Positions 60,176 through 64,000 of a DNA stretch of 64,000 bases are shown piece after piece (position 1 is the first letter of the stretch; each line of letters begins with the position of its first letter). The notes beneath the pieces were generated by a model. That model was not told the origin of the DNA. It ran no database searches and saw only the letters and a program-made list of their open reading frames with translations. This DNA is from Prosapia bicincta (lineage: Eukaryota; Arthropoda; Insecta; Hemiptera; Cercopidae). Made by a program: the position numbers and the translations under genes. The stretch lies in assembly GCA_036971475.1 (NCBI GenBank), contig JBAIZL010000003.1, forward strand, positions 108,744,070-108,808,069. Direction: 5' to 3'.

Positions 60176-60329
60176 AATGGGTAACGTCAAAAAGAAAATG
60201 TTTTACAGCGATTGTAACTGCAGTAGTGGTTAGGGTGTTTCATGCTGTTGTTACAATTAAATATGTAACAGTTTGTATTTTCTATGTTAATAATATTGTT
60301 TTCTAATTTGGTTTTTGACGTTACCCATT
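60176..60329. mobile_element. Short MITE with 17-bp perfect inverted ends
   Basis: Starts AATGGGTAACGTCAAAAA and ends TTTTTGACGTTACCCATT. The interior is non-coding. It lies next to a hAT C-terminal scrap (from 60335, ACAGGCATCTTTAACTATG). The frame at 60046-60306 across it is not supported as a gene. Confidence 0.75.
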
Positions 60330-61030
60330 CGAACAGGCATCTTTAACTATGTACTTCATGAAAAATAAATAAGTATAGGAATCGGCTTGATATGCATTAT
60401 GATTTCAGAGTAAAAGTTTCAAGTACGGAACCTATCATTTTTGAAATCATGTACTTAATGTACAGATTCAACTCATCTAAACGAAATCATTATTGTCAAG
60501 TTATGATTTCTTGCAAATATATAATCATAAATTTGAACTGATATTATTAGTATTCTTCTTATATTTTTATTCAATAGTGTTTCTATATTTGTCGCAATTA
60601 AAATTGACTAAATTTGATTCTTGTGTTTAATGCATTACCTCCATACTCCAAGCAAAATATTAATGTTAAACACTTGTAAATATTTACAACCTTGCCTATA
60701 GTGACACTTAATTTTATTTGTTGAGGACGGCTGTTTCGGGAGATTGTCCCACTGTCAACTCAGACCGTAACATCACCATGCACCTTGTACAACTTCTTGA
60801 ATGTACTTTAATAAAATTGTGGTAGCATCAAATTTACTTATCGTATATAAGAACAGTTTTCCCCTTAAAGTAAGTGGGTAGGCAAACCATAAATTACTAA
60901 TAACTGATATAACTCAAATTATTATGCGTGTGTTCTACAATTTATTTTCATGAGTTTTAGGGATCCTTGTCAATGTAGCGACCGATGCCCGCATTGTGTC
61001 CTTGAAAACCCCTTGTTGGTAACCACAGGC
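60330..61030 (+). repeat. hAT C-terminal scrap and 3'-flank repeat, copy 3
   Basis: 60335-60410 matches the dimerisation block at 57870-57930 (TATGTACTTCATGAAAAATA). The rest matches the 3' flank of copies 1 and 2, with about 230 bp of unrelated sequence at 60510-60740. Confidence 0.65.
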
Positions 61031-61042
61031 CTACACGCCTAC

Positions 61043-61043
<1 letters not shown>

Positions 61044-61087
<44 letters not shown>
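61044..61087. repeat. (TA)n microsatellite
   Basis: TA tract abutting the left arm of the palindrome. Confidence 0.95.
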
Positions 61088-61091
<4 letters not shown>

Positions 61092-61322
61092 AGATCAAAT
61101 AATACACACAAATACAGGAATATTTAATTTATTGAACAATAAACTCAAAGCTTTTCGTTGGCTTACATTACCAACATCTTCAGGAGTTACAATATTAAGA
61201 ATACAATATTCTTAATATTGTAACTCCTGAAGATGTTGGTAATGTAAGCCAACGAAAAGCTTTGAGTTTATTGTTCAATAAATTAAATATTCCTGTATTT
61301 GTGTGTATTATTTGATCTTAAA
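61088..61322. repeat. Perfect palindrome, 116-bp arms with a 3-bp centre
   Basis: Arms 61088-61203 and 61207-61322 are exact reverse complements around CAA (61204-61206). Each arm contains CTCCTGAAGATGTTGG...CCAACGAAAAGC. The palindrome is enclosed by (TA)n on both sides (the right tract begins about 61354). It resembles the older element at 56026-56301. A transcript would fold into a hairpin of over 100 bp. Confidence 0.97.
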
Positions 61323-61350
61323 AATATTCTAACAGGAAAACACATTTGAT

Positions 61351-61353
<3 letters not shown>

Positions 61354-61420
<67 letters not shown>

Positions 61421-61436
61421 AGAGAGAGAGAGAGAA
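61354..61436. repeat. (TA)n then (GA)n microsatellite
   Basis: TA tract to about 61418, then GA repeats. The GA end matches the start of the first-exon block (47608 and 58600), followed by CGTTTCCACTAAAAGTGCT at 61440. Confidence 0.93.
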
Positions 61437-61473
61437 TAATCGTTTCCACTAAAAGTGCTCTTAAAATTAACAA

Positions 61474-61743
61474 TTGATATGCATAGGCCTAAATATATAT
61501 CACCATTTCCCAACTTACAAACAATATGAAGCCTCATTAAAAAAATCGTCTGATATAATAAATTACAAAACAAGAAATCGTTTTGTAGAAATTTTCAGCT
61601 ACTATGTACAATTACCAAATTCTATTGAAGACAAGATTTATAAAAAGAATAACGCCAATAACTACGGGCTAAGTAGTTTGTCACAGTTGTGCATAATACA
61701 AATAAAATCAGCAAACTTGCACATTCAAGGATACAACCCTTAA
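61474..61743 (+). CDS. Terminal-exon-like open frame, unknown function
   Basis: An open frame ends at TAA 61743. The part from about 61500 (FPTYKQYEASLKKSSD) to the end (NYGLSSLSQL then CIIQIKSANLHIQGYNP) is shared with 19860-20084, and the last part with 10870-11020 (minus). The upstream boundary is unclear, so it may be a 3' terminal exon and the ATG at 61474 may not be the true start. Cassette B lies about 370 bp downstream on the opposite strand, as at 20 kb. Family not recognised. Confidence 0.35.
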   Translation: MICIGLNIYHHFPTYKQYEASLKKSSDIINYKTRNRFVEIFSYYVQLPNSIEDKIYKKNNANNYGLSSLSQLCIIQIKSANLHIQGYNP

Positions 61744-61919
61744 CGAGGGCACGCTTCCCTTTACACGCGTATTTAGAGGGTTCCGGAGTGTCATAATTCT
61801 TAATTATTGTAGTGTTTTGAAATTATTCGTAGTATTTTGATTTAACTAGAATGTCTATATGTCTCAATAGTTTGTACTGAATAACAGTTAAACGCTTTGG
61901 TTCAAACCTCAGGAACGTT

Positions 61920-62545
61920 TAGTCTAAATATCACTTCCGCTGAAGATGTTTATAAATAGAGGACGGAAGCAGTGTAGTTGTATAAAAGTAAATAGACAGA
62001 TATCAACTTACCGTAAGTCCTTGTCTACTTATCCCATGGAGTCCCGAGGGAAGATGGTGTGTTACCCAAATTGCAGTGTCCATCCCCACTATCTGCCTGG
62101 TTCTTGGGCAGGTTCTGTAAAATGTACAAGTTACCTTATAATATTCATCATCATAACACTGTCTCTGGCATGAGGGAAGTTAGATAGTTAGTAGCTTGAC
62201 TTAGGCCTTCATGATAGTGTGTACCTTGTTATATGTGAAGCTTAGAATTATTTAGTAATTTTTATTGTCAGAATTAAGAAAAGGTTTGTTAAAATGTGAG
62301 GTTATTTTGCTTTTGTTTTCTTCAATTCCTTCTATTAGTTCGCACTCTCTCTGTTATATCTTGTTCAAATGTTCAATCATTAAAATAATTTTGATTCATC
62401 CACTCAAGATTAGCCATATATCTTTTTCGCACCTATTTTTCGTTAAATGTAAAAGAAGAAGAAAAAATTCAAGAAATATTAGGAAATTAGCATGTAGGAT
62501 CCTTACACCGACCATTGAGGGTTTCAGGACGTTTCAATGTTATAT
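61920..62545 (-). repeat. Third copy of the cassette B block
   Basis: Same orientation as 20250-20890, with matching flanks (TATAATATTCATCATCATAACACTGTCTCTGGCA type) and the TGTAGGATCCTTACACxGACCATTG module near its end. Confidence 0.7.
62012..62114 (-). pseudogene. Exon-like cassette B, copy 3, with stop
   Basis: 103 bp between a TTTTACAG acceptor and a GTAAGT donor. It reads NLPKNQADSGDGHCNLGNTP then SSLGTPWDK and a TAG. Boundaries are intact although the frame is broken. Confidence 0.5.
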
Positions 62546-62579
62546 TGAAAATTCATGTTACATTTAAATTTTATGAAAT

Positions 62580-62580
62580 A

Positions 62581-62615
<35 letters not shown>

Positions 62616-62651
62616 AGTTTTAAAAACAAGCTTTTCAATATAAATATATAG

Positions 62652-62726
<75 letters not shown>

Positions 62727-62760
62727 AGCAGTTTTAAAAACAAGATTTGCAATATAAATG
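62580..62760. repeat. (TA)n and (TG)n tracts with a duplicated 35-bp module
   Basis: TA at 62583-62612 and 62656-62701, TG at 62702-62727. After each block the sequence CAGTTTTAAAAACAAG recurs (62615 and 62731), followed by CAATATAAAT. Confidence 0.9.
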
Positions 62761-63125
62761 AAATGCACTATGTATCTAATTACGTCTTTTTTATAAACAA
62801 AAAGCACGTCAGTCTATGAATTATAAGTAAGTGCTGCTATATTGCAATATATGCTACATATTTTACAAATATAAGTAAGTGCTAGTAAGTATAGGTAAGT
62901 AGTTAAAATATTCACAAGTGTTTTACTAAACTAGTAGCTCACGTGTAGAAGGAATCAACAATTATATATATATGTATTAAATATGGAAATACGATTTATT
63001 TTATTACAGTAAATGATTAAAAATATTTTAAATACAAGAATAATTTAGATTTGTATATTTTTCAAAGCTTTTTACCAATAAAATGTGTATTAGCTGCTTC
63101 AGGAAAAAATGATATACCACAATTT
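62761..63125. other. AT-rich stretch, nothing recognised
   Basis: TAAGTAAGTGCTA modules near 62830-62900; otherwise featureless. 63060-63105 weakly resembles the arm of the 61.1 kb palindrome. Confidence 0.4.
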
Positions 63126-63127
63126 AC

Positions 63128-63204
<77 letters not shown>
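63128..63204. repeat. (TA)n/(TG)n microsatellite
   Basis: TA to about 63171, then TG to 63204, abutting the LINE-like fragment. Confidence 0.95.
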
Positions 63205-63206
<2 letters not shown>

Positions 63207-63421
63207 GCATCGCGTCTCGCTGACCTTACGCTCACTTACCCAACCGTCAACCCTATCGTTGACCAACTCTTCAGCGCAGACCCAGCACTCGCATCCGCTG
63301 CAGAGCAAGAATTTTGGAACGAGCCCCTCATAGCCGTAGCTATGAACGCTGTGCAGTGCTCGTCGAAATCTGCCAGAGAACAAGTCACTGGACTTAAAAA
63401 ACAAGAAAACCTAACTTGCTG
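63205..63421 (+). pseudogene. Probable LINE C-terminal fragment
   Basis: GC-rich against its surroundings. The frame contains LTYPTVNPIVDQLFSADPAL and EQEFWNEPLIAVAMNAVQ and ends at a natural TGA. The composition and the compact helical pattern suggest the end of a retrotransposon or other repeat protein. No catalytic motif is present, so the family is uncertain. Confidence 0.35.
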
Positions 63422-63424
63422 AGG

Positions 63425-64000
63425 ATTTACCCTTTTAGGGTGTGTCATCCCGGGGAATGAGTTCTTTTGAAAGGCATATAAGCGACGAAATGACCATGTC
63501 GATTGTAGAAGAGTGTAAGAAACTTGTTTAATTGAATATTCTGTTTCTCTGCAAGTTAGTTAAAAAATCTTTATTTTTTATGTTTTGAAATTTATTGATT
63601 TTAAAATGCATAGGACAGTATGCATTTCCTTAACCTTGCTTTACATTTATATTTTATTTTGTTTGTTTTTAGAAAACATAATATTTATTTATTTTATCTG
63701 ACATTTTACCATTTAACTAAAACTTTACAACTTTTGTTTACTTCCTATCAGAATATATAAAATGCGTAAAACTTTACCCAATTATCTTATCAACACAGTT
63801 TGTTTAACTTTAATCTATTTCAGTCAAAATTTTTGGTGGTCACTTTCAATTTAAACATAACTTTTCCTGCAATATTCAAAACATCAGGCTACTTGATCTA
63901 ATTTTTATCTCAATATCCCTGGTTTTGTAACCTGGTCATGTATATAATTTAGGTTAGGTTAAGTTAGTTTCAACAGTAAAGTAACATTCAAAGCAAGGGG
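63425..64000. other. AT-rich end of window, nothing recognised
   Basis: No supported frame or repeat. It ends with TTAGGTTAGGTTAAG-type words near 63955, too short to be called a telomeric repeat. Confidence 0.4.

Noticed and set aside
60046..60306. 86-residue plus-strand frame
   Set aside because: Most of it lies across a MITE with inverted AATGGGTAACGTC ends.
63955..63970. TTAGG-like words as telomeric repeat
   Set aside because: Only two or three imperfect words, not an array.

Overview
This is a eukaryotic nuclear window, AT-rich with long introns and almost entirely repeat-derived sequence. The mix of mobile elements (Penelope-like retroelements, Jockey-type LINEs, a TTAA-flanked piggyBac, a hAT with a ZBED5-like transposase, a pogo/Tigger with a C-terminal PHD-like finger, a Tc1/IS630-type DDE element, many MITEs) fits an arthropod, most likely an insect. 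The species cannot be named from sequence alone. I see no rRNA, tRNA, CRISPR array or bacterial-type operon. All calls come from reading by eye; no database search was run.

Left part (1-32 kb): a mosaic of block duplications in both orientations. The 6.7-10.8 kb region reappears inverted, in pieces, between 20.0 and 30.2 kb, and 2.8-3.9 kb reappears inverted at 31.3-32.3 kb. These blocks carry short segments of about 100-108 bp bounded by AG and GT splice signals (called exon cassettes A, B, C, D and F here), several with an open reading frame and repeated two to four times. Broken Penelope-like copies sit just downstream of cassette A in three copies. Between the two arms of the inverted structure lie a LINE 5' fragment, a 179-bp tandem satellite, an array of imperfect hairpins and a 99-bp minisatellite.

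Middle (32-42 kb): degenerate transposons, including a long-TIR foldback element, a Jockey-type LINE split by a (CA)n tract, and two reverse transcriptase lineages.

Right part (42-64 kb): the one convincing host-like gene. It runs on the minus strand as five exons that join in frame from 48,176 down to 42,582 and encode 144 residues of unknown function. Its 28-bp first coding exon lies in a block found four times (48.2, 49.6, 52.2 and 59.1 kb). Each copy has the same ATG, the same 28-nt length and a four-codon upstream ORF 41-42 nt before the ATG. Three of the four keep a consensus splice donor. This looks like an array of alternative first exons, comparable in layout to protocadherin or UGT1A loci. 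LINE RNase H fragments lie next to three of the copies. A pogo element, a broken hAT, and two inverted-repeat elements with hammerhead-like cores lie among or beyond the copies.
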